Source of the DNA: Saururus chinensis
Lineage: Eukaryota; Streptophyta; Magnoliopsida; Piperales; Saururaceae
Assembly: GCA_035235625.1 (NCBI GenBank)
Contig: CP141142.1
Coordinates: 20,718,995 to 20,782,994 of the forward strand
Direction of reading: 5' to 3'
Length of the DNA stretch: 64,000 nucleotides
Shown: positions 1 through 10,910 of the stretch, in pieces
Layout of the letters: every line of letters begins with the position of its first letter
How positions within the stretch are numbered: position 1 is the stretch's first letter
Translations under genes and position numbers: made by a program
The notes under the pieces: generated by a model
Told to the model about the DNA's origin: nothing
Seen by the model: the letters and a program-made list of their open reading frames with translations, nothing else
Database searches by the model: none

Positions 1-240
1 GGCCAGTACTTATGAAAGAACAGAGCAAAAGGAAGAGTGAGAGTGGCTCATGTTAGTTAGGCTACCAAAGTTCAATAACCCACCATTGATTCAGGTCAAA
101 CAAACCTATTGAATCAATTTCATCATGAAAGCACTAGCTACATGTAACATTTACATATAACAAGCCAAAAGTTCTATCCTTAGATATATAGCATGGCTTC
201 ATACATGTCGTTACTGATTGTCATGTTTCTGTCAATACAG
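1..240 (+). other. 3' part of the last intron of a neprosin-family gene
   Basis: No coding sequence is seen here. The stretch ends in a pyrimidine-rich tract followed by the acceptor CAG at 238-240, directly before a recognisable neprosin C-terminal exon. The ATG at 193 is open in the same frame only by chance: the residues before 241 (a hydrophobic stretch) do not resemble the family. I therefore read 193-240 as intron, not as a signal peptide. Confidence 0.6.
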
Positions 241-603
241 AGAGGGCAAAGCTGGTTTTTATTGTGGAATGACACAGCTATAGGCTTCTGGCCCAAGGTG
301 CTTTTTAACCGCATGGCTGAGAAGGCTGAAGCCGTAGAATGGGGAGGTGAGGTTAAGACCCCATCAGAACGAGATATGCCCCAAATGGGCAGTGGTGACT
401 GGCCTGATGCAGACTTCCTATATGCATGCTATATGAAGAACTTGCAAGTTGTAAATGCGAAGAGAGAGCTTGTGGATGCGCCTGATGATACTACTAGTTA
501 TTCAGATGTTCCAAAATGCTATGCAGCCAAGGATAAAGGAATGGGCGGGAATAACTGGTACAGGAACATCTACTTTGGAGGCCCGGGAGGCAATTGCAAC
601 TAG
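241..603 (+). CDS. Neprosin/DUF239 domain protein, C-terminal exon (partial gene)
   Basis: The last 120 residues match the C-terminal half of the neprosin (DUF239) fold: a tryptophan-rich beta strand (W-F-L-L-W-N), then IGFWP, VEWGGEV, QMGSGDWPDADF, a YMKNLQVV strand, and the family ending YFGGPGGNC-N before TAG at 601-603. Neprosin of Nepenthes is a secreted prolyl endopeptidase; most plant relatives are secreted proteins of unknown substrate. The signal peptide, propeptide and catalytic glutamates would lie in exons left of the window, so activity cannot be judged. The exon begins after a CAG acceptor at 238-240 and has no stop or frameshift, so it looks intact. The family assignment is from motif recognition, not a database search. 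Confidence 0.85.
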   Translation, partial: RGQSWFLLWNDTAIGFWPKVLFNRMAEKAEAVEWGGEVKTPSERDMPQMGSGDWPDADFLYACYMKNLQVVNAKRELVDAPDDTTSYSDVPKCYAAKDKGMGGNNWYRNIYFGGPGGNCN

Positions 604-984
604 TCACATAAGAACAAATAAGAATAGCTAGAATTTTGTTCTAATAAATTGTTTTTTTCCCCTTTCATATCATTAACCCATGCAAATAATTTGACATTGT
701 AGTACCCCTTTTGTCCCACATATTAATGTGGGACAGAGGGAATAAAATTAATCTTAGTATTCAAGCCAACATACAAAGTATTAATGGTAAAAAATACAAG
801 ATTGTTTGCCATTGGTCCATTGGCAAAGGAAATTTTCACCAAAATAGACGTGTGCTCTCATGGAATACTAAAATTGTGCCAAAATCTGTTGTAATTACCA
901 AAGTAGACATGCACTTGTAAGGCTGGTGGCTCATATGGGAAAATAGCCTTGTCTACCCCTGGTGCCCTTCCTCATCATGCTAAC
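604..984. other. 3' flank of the neprosin gene, no gene seen
   Basis: AT-rich sequence that probably contains the 3' UTR of the neprosin gene and then repeat-derived sequence. The only structured element is the short fold-back at 705-743. An open frame at 711-920 starts inside that fold-back and has no recognisable protein features. Confidence 0.5.
705..743. repeat. Fused Stowaway-like termini forming a fold-back
   Basis: Ten bases TGTCCCACAT (712-721) are followed after four bases by their exact complement ATGTGGGACA (726-735). The outer bases (CCCC on the left, GAGGG on the right) and a flanking TA on the left resemble Stowaway MITE ends (CTCCCTCCGTCCCA). Instead of a few hundred bases of interior, both ends touch. 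It may be a MITE reduced to its ends by internal deletion. Confidence 0.45.
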
Positions 985-1284
985 ACCTTGCCCAAAGTTT
1001 TATTATTTGAGGAACTTTCTAAATTCATTAGGTAACAACATAAGTTGCCCATCCTCACTTGAATCATCAAAATTTTCCTCTTCTAAAATGTTTACAACTT
1101 TGGATTTCTTATGAGATTTCCTCAAAGTTAATTGTTTTCCATTGCTCTTCTCAAAAGCTTCCATTTTCTTAAAATTTCAACTAGTTCCCAAATATCTAAG
1201 GTTGTCTATCTTTTTAGATTCATTTATTATAGCCACCTTGAATTTAAATTTGCAATTTAGAGATTAAAGAATTTTCCTCACAAT
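985..1284 (-). pseudogene. Copia C2 gag remnant, 3' part
   Basis: On the minus strand, from the MITE edge downward, the translation reads IVRKILKSL, then KFKFKV, NESKKIDNL, and later a lysine-rich stretch and an acidic EEENFDDSSEDG segment. This is the usual order of a plant Copia gag (UBN2-type domain: VRKILRSLP, RFRPKV, EESKDLD). Stop codons interrupt it. It is the continuation of the gag piece at 2064-2259, separated by the MITE at 1288-2060. No zinc knuckle or pol was found further downstream. Confidence 0.7.
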
Positions 1285-1287
1285 TAA

Positions 1288-2060
1288 GGGTCTCTTTGGA
1301 TTGGTAGAAAGTGGGGGAAATGAATTTTTTTAAAATTTTTTCATTTTTACTATTTGGTGCAATAAGGAAAGAGAAAGTAGAGTAAAAACTAAGAGAAAAT
1401 GGATGAAAATTTAGCCCAAAAACTTTCCACCCATCAACATGGATTTTAAAGGAAAATCAGCATACCAAAGACTTATGTCCACCAATATCATTGTCCCCAC
1501 TACCATCGCCGCTACTTCCACCACTGCTGCTACCATTATTACTGTTGTTGCCACCATTGCTGACACCACCACCACTATTGTTGCCATTATCACCATCGCC
1601 GCCATCACCACCCACGCCACCACTACTAATGCTACCACCACCGCCACCTCTACCACTGCCATTGCTACCACTTCTGCCACCACCACCACCTCCTCCGTTG
1701 CTACCACCACTGTTACCACCTCTACTGCCACCACCACTACCACCACCAGTACCCCCACTATCGTCACCACCGCCGCCACTACCACCCCCACTGCCACTGC
1801 CACTACTACCACCACTACCCCCACCATCATCAGTGCTACCACTACCATCACCGCTGCCACCACCACCTTCATCACTATCACCGCTGCCACCACCATCACT
1901 ACTGTCACTACCACTAATACTACAATTGGTGAATTTAAGTTTTAATTTTCTCTAATATCATTTGTGCAACCAAATAGTTGAAATGTTTTTAGGAATTTCC
2001 TAGTTTATCTTTCACTTTCTCTTTCCATTTCTCCTGCTTTCCACCAATCCAAATAGACAA
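1288..2060. mobile_element. Tourist-like MITE carrying a trinucleotide array
   Basis: The left end (1288-1325, GGGTCTCTTTGGATTGGT) is matched in inverse orientation at the right end (2021-2060), which reads TTGTCTATTTGGATTGGT on the minus strand. The similarity continues inward imperfectly (ACTATTTGGT near both ends). TAA flanks both sides (1285-1287 and 2061-2063), the TSD expected of PIF/Harbinger-type Tourist elements. The element interrupts a Copia gag: gag sequence is found on both sides in the same orientation. The interior is dominated by a CCN-type trinucleotide array. No transposase is present, so it is non-autonomous. Confidence 0.75.
1485..1922. repeat. Long imperfect CCN (CCA/CCG/CTA) trinucleotide array
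   Basis: About 440 bases of nearly uninterrupted triplets of the type ACC, GCC, ACT, ATC with C in the same phase. Read in different frames it gives Thr-rich, Pro/Leu-rich or (minus strand) Val-rich open frames of 150-170 codons. These are by-products of the repeat and are not annotated as genes. The array sits between the inverted repeats of the MITE. Confidence 0.9.
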
Positions 2061-2063
2061 TAA

Positions 2064-2259
2064 GTGATAATTGATCACAAGTATTAACAATGTCAAAAAA
2101 TTTAATATAGTACTTAGCAATTGACTCATCTTCTCGCATCATAATATTCTCGAACTCAAGATTGAGCATATGGAGCCTTGACACTTTGATGACATCAGTA
2201 CGTTCATTGTATTCCACCAAACAATCACAAGCTACTTTCGATGAAATACAATTAGTATG
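2064..2259 (-). pseudogene. Copia C2 gag remnant, middle part
   Basis: Minus-strand residues read TNCISSKVACDCLVEYNE, then VIKVSRLHMLNLEFENI, MMREDESIAKYYIKFFDI and VNTCDQLS. This is the core of a plant Copia gag (AK-AWD-LE, VK-S-L-L, FE-I-M-EDESI, DIVN). It runs directly into the MITE on one side and into LTR F1 copy a on the other. The upstream part of the same gag reappears at 18986-19286, which shows that the 2260-18985 block is an insertion. Confidence 0.8.
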
Positions 2260-4262
2260 TGTAACATCCAAGCATTTTCTAAAATTTTGAGGTTGGCCAC
2301 ATAAAACTCAAAATAGTGTGTTGTCCCCTCGTCCTTCTTGGAAGAATAACTTTCCCAATAGATGGAATTTGTGGCTGAGAATAATATAAATAGAAAGTAG
2401 ACAGAAAGACCTTTGAAATGTCACTAAGAATACGAGAATCCGAGTTGGGATGAGGGAGATATAACCGTTCAAAGTTGAACATGTCGTGTAAGGCCTGTTT
2501 ACCTAAATTATATATGTATTTGGGTTGTTTAAGTCATTTTGCGGAGCAAGATAATTAAAATGACGGGAATGAGTTTAGGAGGCCCATTTGGGCTACACAA
2601 GGAAAGTTTAGTTGGACCTAACCTCTTGGGTTATTAGGAATCCTAATCCCCTTTATTAAAAAAAGTTAATTAGGGCTTCTTTGGGGGGGAGCTTTTTGAA
2701 CTTTGGGGATAGGGGAGCCATGGAGAAGAAGGGTCTCAATGAATTTCTAGGGAGTATGACTGGCGGCTAAGCTCCAGCAGTGGTGGATCGATGACAACCC
2801 AAGATTTGAGGTAGGATCACTATGAATGGGAGCTTTAATATGTGATTTAATTACACATTAAACCATAGGCACTAGGATTACACCAGATTGTCAGTTGGAT
2901 CTTGCCAATGTGCTAGTTGGCTACAGGCCGGCCAGCCATGCACCGCCATGGCCAGGCCATTTCCGCCTGCAACACTTCGGTTGCTTGGTGGGCTGACAGG
3001 AAGGGGTTGGCCACTGGCCATCCTCCTTCTTCATTTTTTTCATTCCTAGCTTGTCTCGCAAGGTGGACGTTATGATCGTGGTGAGGAGGTGGCTATAGAA
3101 CCATTTCTCCCCTTCTTCCTTTCCATTCTAGTCTCAAAAGGTTGGTCGGGGATGCTACAAGCAGAAAACCATCTTCTCCCACTAGTTCGGACTTTTTGGC
3201 ATCACTGGGTCAAGAGGGTCAGTGTCACTGCGATCTTCTTATCCCCCAACATCCAACCATTAGTTTTGAGGCAAGGGCGAAGTCAACAGTTCATGCAGAG
3301 CCCTCCTGCTTCTTGGTTCAAAGAGAAAACAGAGAGGGGGTGGAGAGCTAATAGAGTAAGGGGTGTTGCTACTTAATAGCCACCCCACCGAGGTGTGGGT
3401 TGGCATGCACAGTAGAATGGGGCTGGGTGGAATGCTCTGCCATGGCCTCCGGTAGCCAGACTCCAATGGGAGGTATTGCCGGTAGTGGCTGGACACAGTC
3501 CAACGGTTGATGTACTTCCACCCCAAGGTCATGCCCACAAGGGAGATGGCTCTCACATGTCTAGGCCAGATTCCGAGACCAGAATCTAGCATATCTAGTG
3601 CCGGAGCTGGTGATCGGGGGACTACCTATGTGCGGGAGTCGTCTCCTATCTTTGTGAGGGAGACGACAATTGGACAGTGAAATTAATCCCCGATCCCATT
3701 TAGTTTTTTTAGAAAAAGGAAACAAAACAAAGATAAATGAATTAGGTCTGGTTCAAGGGGTCATAAAGCATTCAAACAATTTGTGAAAAGTACTGAACAA
3801 CCATGAGATCATGTCAAGTGTCCTAACCAAGTTTTAGTTTGGCAAAAAGTTTTAAAGTATCTAAAATAACTATTTTACCCTTATAGTTAAGTCACAGTTT
3901 AATTACCCGACCCTAGCTCAGGTTCAAGGGCCAATGAGAGGAGTTAAAAAATGGGAAAAATCCCAACGAGAGGTTAATGTATACCCTAAGTATCGACCAA
4001 TTCACGTGGTGGAAAAAAATCGTATTAAGTAGATAATTGACCATTTCATCCCTAGGATTAAGAGTGAACCATTAAGTGAACCAAGGTCAGTTCAAGGGGT
4101 TCATGTCCCCATGAAATGCTAGTAAAATTTCCAAAGGTCCTTGGCATCAAGTAGTACCCTTGATCCCAGTGTCAAACCCATTAGAATGCAGGAATACCCT
4201 GAACAAAATGACAAAAATACCCTTATGAGCATACCACATTACCAATCTACTCTGAAGTACAC
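2260..4262 (+). mobile_element. F1-family long LTR, copy a, segment 1
   Basis: Begins TGTAACATCC at 2260 and is collinear with the complete solo LTR at 46793-50347. Landmarks shared by the two are the GTTGAACAT block (2475), the GGTGGATCGATGACAAC block (2783), the GTCGTCTCCT...GGAGACGAC hairpin (3627-3667) and the AATACCC blocks near 4200. Similarity stops near 4260 where other sequence begins. The ends of this copy (2260 and 18985) are both inside C2 gag. The TSD is ATGTG on the right; on the left it appears as ATG plus the LTR's own TG, as if one TG was lost by slippage. Confidence 0.7.
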
Positions 4263-5036
4263 AATATATATATAGAAAATCGAAAGTAATCCTAATAGAA
4301 CTAGGAGATAATATTTAATCTAATTCTAATTAAATAAGAAGTACAACTATTAGAAATTCTAATAGGAATTGAATATAACCTAAATTAGAAATCTAATCTA
4401 GTTTAGTCTAATTTAGGAATCTAATCCTAATTATTTTAAAATGCAATCATTAATAATTGAATCCTAATTGTACTATGAATCTTAAAGATGGGCCCGACCC
4501 CTTGGGCAGTTCATAACATTCCACCTCACTTGCGCTCCACCTCATCCTCGAGGTGTTCGTCGATGCTTGCAATGTAGGAAAAAATATGAACTTAGGCCCA
4601 TCATTGCTCTGCGTTGAATGTGGAACAACTTGGGCACCATTTTGTATAAGGTTTGAAAATAAAGAAGATAGAAAAAGAAGATGATGCTTGTGTGGTGATC
4701 CGAATAAAGAGGAGATCAACAGTCCAACAAACAAAGGCTCCAAGAGAGCCATGTTCAGATTTGGGTCAGAAGAAAAAAATAAAGGTAGAACGGGAACTGA
4801 TTCGGGCTAGAGCATAGAAAAGAGGCATGGTGGAAATAGAAAACACATTCTGGTTGAAAACCGAAAACATAGCCTCTTGGGTACCAATGGAAGGACCATG
4901 GTGTCACTGGACTTGGTGCAACTACGGGAGCCGGTAGTAGCATTACGATAGACCAGTGAAACAACACTGGTGGAATGTAGCAGACGGTGGCCTGCAGAAA
5001 TTCCTACATCGAGTGGAGACAATGGCATGGCAGTAG
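4263..5036 (-). mobile_element. Left part of a gene-fragment mosaic, possible LTR element 3' end
   Basis: On the minus strand a purine-rich run (GTGAGGTGGAA) is followed at about 4526 by TGTTATGAACTGCC, which looks like a polypurine tract and LTR start. Downstream lies AT-rich sequence with a TATA-like CTATATATATA. Upstream (4530-5036) are broken open frames without a recognised domain. No second LTR was identified on the far side (near 15000), so the element type is uncertain. The piece is interrupted at 5036 by Copia C1 and continues at 11887. Confidence 0.35.
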
Positions 5037-6015
5037 TGTTGGACCATGGTATAGGCTCAGGCCCAGTTTGGTCCAACGTGTCATGGTCTGGGTGAACCGG
5101 TATGGGCCACGGGGTCCAAGGGTTGTGGGGACAGTCGCGCCAACCCCACTTGTGCTATTGTTACACTAATTCGAGTGGGACCCGCATATGTCACACGCGT
5201 ACACTAGGCATACACTTAGGTTGTGCATTAACACGTTGTGCATACACCTAGGTGTCAAGGGTGGGACCCGTGGTTAGCAAGGGGTCGATCCTGTCATGGG
5301 CTTGGCTGTGTGCATGGGCTCCAGACCTCCGGGGGCTCCCTCTCCCATTGTGTTTGAAGCTCAAGAGAAACTGGAAGGAAAATAGCATTAAACCCATCAA
5401 GAATAGCCCAAATGAAGACCCGCCTAAATATGGAAAGGAGAGGAGTATATAAAGAGACAAGGAGAGGAGAACCCTAAGGATTTGGAATTGCAAGGGCCAC
5501 CCCACCCCTCTTGTCTTCTCTCTCCCAATTTGGACCGCCCCCCTCTCTCTCTTTGGTGCGGCCTGCACAAGCAAGGAGGGCTTGCCGCTGGCCGCCCTCC
5601 TTCTCTCCTCTCCTAGTCTTCATTGGCAGGCTAATGAAGGGAGAAGCCTCTCCTTCTCTGCTGGAGTGTGGAGGCTGAAGCAAAGCTCAAACTTTGCTGT
5701 GATTTTCCTTCATCCAAGTGGTAGTTTGTGTGGGGTCAACACATAGGTAATCTCCTTCTCCATTGCTTGATTAGATCTTGTGTTTGGCATGAAAGGATTG
5801 CATCTTGGAGAGCATGCAAGGGCTGGAACACCCAGGTGAGTTCGTTTTTGTTCCGCATTGAATTCCTATTTGCTTGATTTATGATTGGGAATATGATTAT
5901 TGCTTATTGATGGTAGATCTATGCATGTGTTCATTGTAGATTAATTAAAGATTTGATTTTTGATTGGTGCACCAATCCCCTCCCACTGCACTTCCATTGG
6001 TTCGGCCACTCTACA
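5037..6015 (+). repeat. 5' LTR of Copia C1
   Basis: Starts TGTTGGACCATGG and ends CACTCTACA. It contains a TATA box TATATAAA at 5446-5453 about 40% into the LTR, suggesting U3 of about 430 bp. It is directly followed by the primer-binding site. Open frames here on either strand also occur in the 3' LTR and are not genes. Confidence 0.92.
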
Positions 6016-6016
6016 G

Positions 6017-6029
6017 TGGTATCAGAGCC
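6017..6029 (+). promoter_or_regulatory. Primer-binding site of C1 (initiator tRNA-Met)
   Basis: TGGTATCAGAGCC, one base after the LTR end, is the classic complement of the 3' end of plant initiator tRNA-Met used by most Copia elements. Confidence 0.95.
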
Positions 6030-6948
6030 TTTTTGGGGGGGTGTTTGATCACTGGTTTAATCAAAGATCAATTGTGATTAATCGATCTAGGTTAAGATTG
6101 CTAGAATTGGGGATCTTGTGAAAATTGATTAATCTACCTATTCCTTTCATGGGGCTTTTGGTTTATGATTCAAATTGGATATAAATTGAATGATATTGAC
6201 TAATTTGTTTGCTTGTTGGACGTGATTTGGAGTTTTAATTAAGAGTTTGCATGTTTATATGCTTGTAGGGGCATTATGGTCATTTTGGCCTTATAGAATT
6301 GTGCATATTTAATTCTCTGGTGATGATCTGGGTACACACACTCTTTTTGGTCAGCAAGGGTCAATTGAATTTTTTTTTATAATAAATTAATTTGATTGGT
6401 TGTAAGGGTGTAAATTGATAATTTTAACCCTAGGGGCATTCTAGTCAATTTACACATGCCTTGTGTGTGCTGAAATTTTTTCTATTCAGAATTGTTATTC
6501 CATGTGATTTAAACTTTGTAAATTTGATTTGATAAAATTTTGGTGTGCCCTAAAGGGTGAAAAAGACTAAAATAGCCCTGGGGCATTTTGGTAAATTTGC
6601 ACCAAAATTTTTTTGGACAGAAAATTAAAAATCTAGCAGCCTCTAAATTGTTTATTTTCTATGTTCAAGTGCTGAGTAGGGTATTTTGGGGATTCTAAAA
6701 TAAAGAAAACCCCTAGATAACCTAATTAGGGTAACTTCCTTATGGGGTAGTTAGGGTTATATTCAGAAAGTGACCCAAACCCTAATTTAGGTGATTCTAA
6801 ATAAGAAAACTCAGAATAATATACTCAATTTTCTCTTAAGCTTATTTTTAGATTGATTTCTCTAAGCACTTACCTTTCTTAGAAGCAATCAGGCTTCCAT
6901 AAATAGTATTAATTTCCTGCTCTCTGCCTATTTCCTCGTAGATACACA

Positions 6949-7770
6949 ATGGCTTCCAAAATAGTCACTTCTAAATTAGGAACACTGAGAAGCTCAGTAC
7001 TGATAATTATATGGTGTGGAAGAGGAGGATTCACCACATCCTTACTCTTTCTGATCTTGCTCATGTACTTGTGCAGATCATTAAGCCACTGCCAGATGGT
7101 GCATCAGCTACTCAGAAGAAAGCACTTGAGAAATTGAGAGATGATGACAATAAGGCAAGGTCCACTATTCTGATTTTCATAGAGCTTAAGATAGAAAGGC
7201 TCTTTGAGAAATACAAGACTGCCAGAAAGATGCTGGAAGCAGTGTCTATGAGGTATGGGGAGCAGACTGAAGCTCATATGAGGATGCTATATAAGTATCA
7301 AAGTTCCAGGATGAGGGAGGGAGATGATGTGAATGAGCACCTGAGTGCCATGTCCATCATTGTTGATGACCTGGAGACACAAGAGGACCCATCTCTGAGG
7401 AAATCCAAGTGTCTACAATGTTGAACAGCCTTCCCAAATCTTGGGAGAGTGTAGTGATCTATTTGAATATGAGTGACTAGAAGATCACAATGGAGGCTCT
7501 AGTTGCCAAGCTAAGGCTTGAGTAAGAAAGGAGGAACCATGTGAAGGCTTCTAGGGGTGCTGCTACTACCAACCTGGCACATAACTCTGGTGGGGGCAAG
7601 AAAGGTGGATAGGGGCCTGGTCCCTCTAAGAAAGCTTTCAAGAAGAAGGGGAAGAAGCCCCAAAACAAAGGCACTGGAAAAGGGAATGACAAACCTAAAG
7701 GTGTATGTTTCAAGTGTGGCTAGGTGGGCCACTTCAAGGCTAACTATCCCTAGAATGATGACCATTCAAG
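6949..7770 (+). pseudogene. C1 gag with broken zinc knuckle
   Basis: The frame starts MASKIVTSKLG, loses frame near 7000 and continues MVWKRRIHHILTLSDLAHVL and on through MLYKYQSSRMREGDDVNEHL. A Lys/Gly-rich basic stretch follows, then a CCHC knuckle reading C-F-K-C-G-stop-V-G-H, where the stop (TAG, 7721-7723) stands for a tryptophan-type codon and the last Cys is Tyr. Both changes are explained by G-to-A. About 900 nt of leader lie between the primer site and this start. Confidence 0.85.
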
Positions 7771-9242
7771 CAATGATAAAGCCAAGAGAATGGAGATTGT
7801 CTCTGTTGTCTTTGAAGTGATGATCGCTGACATCAAGGAGAAGACTTGGTGGCTGAACTCAGGATCTACAATGCATGTTTTCCACTCTAGGGGAACCAGG
7901 GGAGAGATGGTCAACTTGATGCCTGGCCAGAGTAAAGTCTTCATGGGGGAACAACACACACTGTGAGGTGGAGGCTATGGGGGGCTACAGGGTTCCCCTA
8001 AAGGATGGGTGAACTCTTATCTTGACTGATATACTCTTTGCTCCCTCTATCAGGAGGAACCTGATTTCAATCCCTGTTCTGGCTAAGAAGGGGTTTGAAG
8101 TTAGGTTCAAAGGGTGTAAGGCTATTGTGGGCAAGGGTGGGACTGTTTTATTTACTGCTTCTTTAGTTGGTGGGTTGTATTGCTTAGATGTAATAAACTC
8201 GATTGAATCTAATGAAATAAGCACTTCTGAGTATATTGTTTTGTCTGTGGATGATGCCCTATTGTGGCATATGCATTTGTGTCATGTAAATGTAGACAAG
8301 CTACATAGGATGTCGAGCGCTGGGTTGTTACCCAAAATATCCAAAGACCTACGTGTGTGTGATGATTGCTTATCGGGTAAGATGAGCAGGCAATCCTTCC
8401 AAAAGGGACAAAGGGCAAATGAACTCTTAGGGGTGGTACATTCAAACATCTGTGGGCCCCTGAATGTTCAAACCCACAGAGGGATGACGTACTTTATTAT
8501 GTTCATAGATGACTATTCAAGATATAGGTGCATGTATTTAATAAACAAGAAGTCTGATGCCTTAGATAAATTCAAGGAATTTAAAGCTAAGGTAGAGACT
8601 CAGTTAGGCAGAAAAGTAAAAATCCTGAGGACTGATAAGGATGGCGAGTACACCTCTAACCTATTTAAAGACTACTGTACTGATCAGGGAATAGTTCAGT
8701 ACACCTTACCATACACTCCACAACAAAATGGAGTGGTAGAAAGCCATAATAGGATGCTTATGTACATGGTTTGATCCATGTTAGATCACTCTGAGTTAGG
8801 AACCAACTTCTGGGGTGAGGCTTTAGACACTGTCGTGTACATCCTTAATTGTGTAGCAACAAAGGTAGTCCAATGAACACCTTATGAGTTATAGATGGGT
8901 CGATATCCAAACTTATGGCATCTTAGAGTGTGGGGGTCTAGGGCACATGTAAAGGTGCCTGACCCACATAGGTCAAAGTTAGACCCCAAGACCATAAAGT
9001 GCAACTTTATTAGTTATTGTGACCACTCTAAAGGGTACCGATTCTTGGTTCACCACACGAATGGGATAGTGGGGGTAATTGAGTCTAGAGATGCTTATTT
9101 CTTTGAAGAAGAATTAAACGCTAGAATACCTAATAAAAGAGTTGTTTTATTCGAGGTGGTTAAAGAGGTTGGTCCTAGCACTTCCCCAGAGGAAGTAATT
9201 GGATCATATCAAAATCAAACTGAACCTAACCCAGGGCATTGA
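7771..9242 (+). pseudogene. C1 protease and integrase
   Basis: The protease signature WWLDSGS reads WWLNSGS (codon AAC at 7856-7858), so the catalytic Asp is lost. An open frame (8022-8774) carries the GAG-pre-integrase zinc region (LLWHMHLCHVNVDKL ... CDDCLSGK) and the integrase core. The core has HSNICGP (first catalytic Asp changed to Asn, 8445-8447), LRTDKDGEY (second Asp kept) and PQQNGVVESHNR (Glu kept). A stop TGA follows at 8773. The integrase C-terminal region continues at 8895-9242 (WGSRAHVKVPD, FISYCDHSKGYRF) to another stop. Confidence 0.88.
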
Positions 9243-9244
9243 GG

Positions 9245-10858
9245 GAAAGAAGACCTTCAATACTATTGAGGGACTTCTATACAGTGCTAGGGGAGGACAA
9301 CGTTACATTAGATGAACCCATTCTAGATGACCTGATTACCTTTGATCAAGCTTTAAGTCTTCTAGACGCTCAAGAATGGCAGGTTGCTATTTAGGAAGAG
9401 ATGGACTCTATCCTAAAGAACAAGGTCTGGGAGATAGTGGATCCACCTAAAGGACGAAAGCTCATTGGGTGTAAATGGATATTCAAAAAGAAGCTGAAGG
9501 CTAATGGGTCTATAGATAAGTACAAGGCAAGATTAGTGGCCAAGGGTTCACCCAGGTGTATGGGATGGACTTTAAAGAGACATACTTATCGGTGTCAAGA
9601 TTTGACTTGATTAGATGTCTCTTAGCATGTGTTGCTTACTATGATTTAGAGCTGCACCAAATGAATGTAAAGATTGTCTTCCTAAATGGAGATTTAGAGG
9701 AGGAGATTTACAAGGAACAACCTAAGGGTTTCATAGTTCCTGGAGAGGAACACAAGATGTGGAAGCTCATAAAATCATTGTATGGCCTAAAACAATCTCC
9801 CAAGCAATGGTACTTCACTGTTCACAAGGTAATTAGTGAGTAAGGGTTCATAGTAAATGAACATGATCATTGTGTATATACCTTTTGGGATGGGACTAGG
9901 AATATGATGTTGTCTCTGCATGTAGACGACATACTCTTAATGGGGAATGACCTAAGTATGATAGTCAATTTAAAGGAATGGCTCAAAACCCAGTTTAAGA
10001 TGAAAGACATGGGTGAGGCATCCAACATCCTCGAGATGAAAATTGACAGAGATAGAAAGGCTAGGAAGCTTAGTATATCTCAAGAGTTATACATAGAAAG
10101 CATTCTCAAACGCTTCAATGTTATTGGTTGGAAAACCATTGAATCCCCTATTTATAAGGGTATGGTGTTGTCTAAGAATATGGCTCCTCAGACAGAGGAA
10201 GACCAACTCCAGATGGAGTCAGTGCCATATGTACATGCTATTGGTAGCTTGATGTATGTCATTACCTGTACACGGCCTGATTTGAGTTTTGTGGTAAGCT
10301 TGTTAAGCCGTTACCAAGCAAACCCTGGTCTTCAGCACTGGCAAGCGGTGAAGAGGGTATTTCAGTACCTATTAGTTTAAAACTCATCTATCAAGCAGAA
10401 AGTCTGTCATTGACTATGCAGGGCATCCAGATGACAAGAAATCCACTGCCGGATATGTCTTCATGTTTGGAGCGGTGCTATATCGTGGGCAAACAAGAAA
10501 CAGAAGAGTGTTTCTAAGTCTACGATGGAAGCTAAGTTTTATGCATGTAGTATTGCAGCTTCCCAGGCAATATGAATAAAGGAGTTTCTAGCTAGATTGG
10601 GGCTAGAAGACTGGACTGATGCTCCTATCTAGATATACTGTGATAATCTGGCTACAGTGTAGATACTTAAGAATGGGGAGATCAGTGCCAAGGGTAAGCA
10701 CATTGAGGTGCATTACTATTACATCTTCGACATGCTACAGATGGGGAAAGTGGCTATGAGTCATCTTCCTACTACTGAGATGTTGGCTGGTCCATTAACT
10801 AAGGCCTTAATGACGGATCTATTTTCTAAGCACGGACATAGCATTGGTCTACGATAGG
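9245..10858 (+). pseudogene. C1 reverse transcriptase and RNase H
   Basis: RT starts near MDSILKNKVWEIVDPPKG and KLIGCKWIFKKKLKANG, shifts frame near 9555, then reads MNVKIVFLNGDLEEEIYK (canonical MDVK, so the first catalytic Asp is Asn at 9664-9666), SLYGLKQSPKQWY, and LHVDDILLMGND (YVDD box as HVDD, both Asp kept, 9919-9930). A stop lies at 9841. RNase H follows after another frameshift near 10375 (YAGHPDDKKSTAGYVF, STMEAKFYAC, YCDNLATV, GKHIEVHYY, PLTKAL). Stop codons replace Gln and Trp codons in several places. Confidence 0.88.
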
Positions 10859-10902
10859 ACTAGTGCAAGTCACTGTTGGACCATATGTGCCCTTCACCCA
10901 TA

Positions 10903-10910
10903 GTGGGGGA
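10903..10910 (+). promoter_or_regulatory. Polypurine tract of C1
   Basis: GTGGGGGA immediately before the 3' LTR start at 10911 is the expected plus-strand primer. Confidence 0.8.

Noticed and set aside
193..240. Start of the neprosin ORF as a true start codon with a signal peptide
   Set aside because: The match to neprosin begins exactly after an acceptor CAG at 238-240, and the C-terminal domain alone would be far too short a protein.
1411..1955. Three overlapping open frames of 154-168 codons (Thr-rich, Pro/Leu-rich, Val-rich)
   Set aside because: They are produced by a trinucleotide array read in different frames and strands, inside a MITE.
5248..5574. 108-codon minus-strand frame, with a near copy at 11139-11462
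   Set aside because: Both are the same position in the two LTRs of Copia C1 and are interrupted by indels relative to each other.
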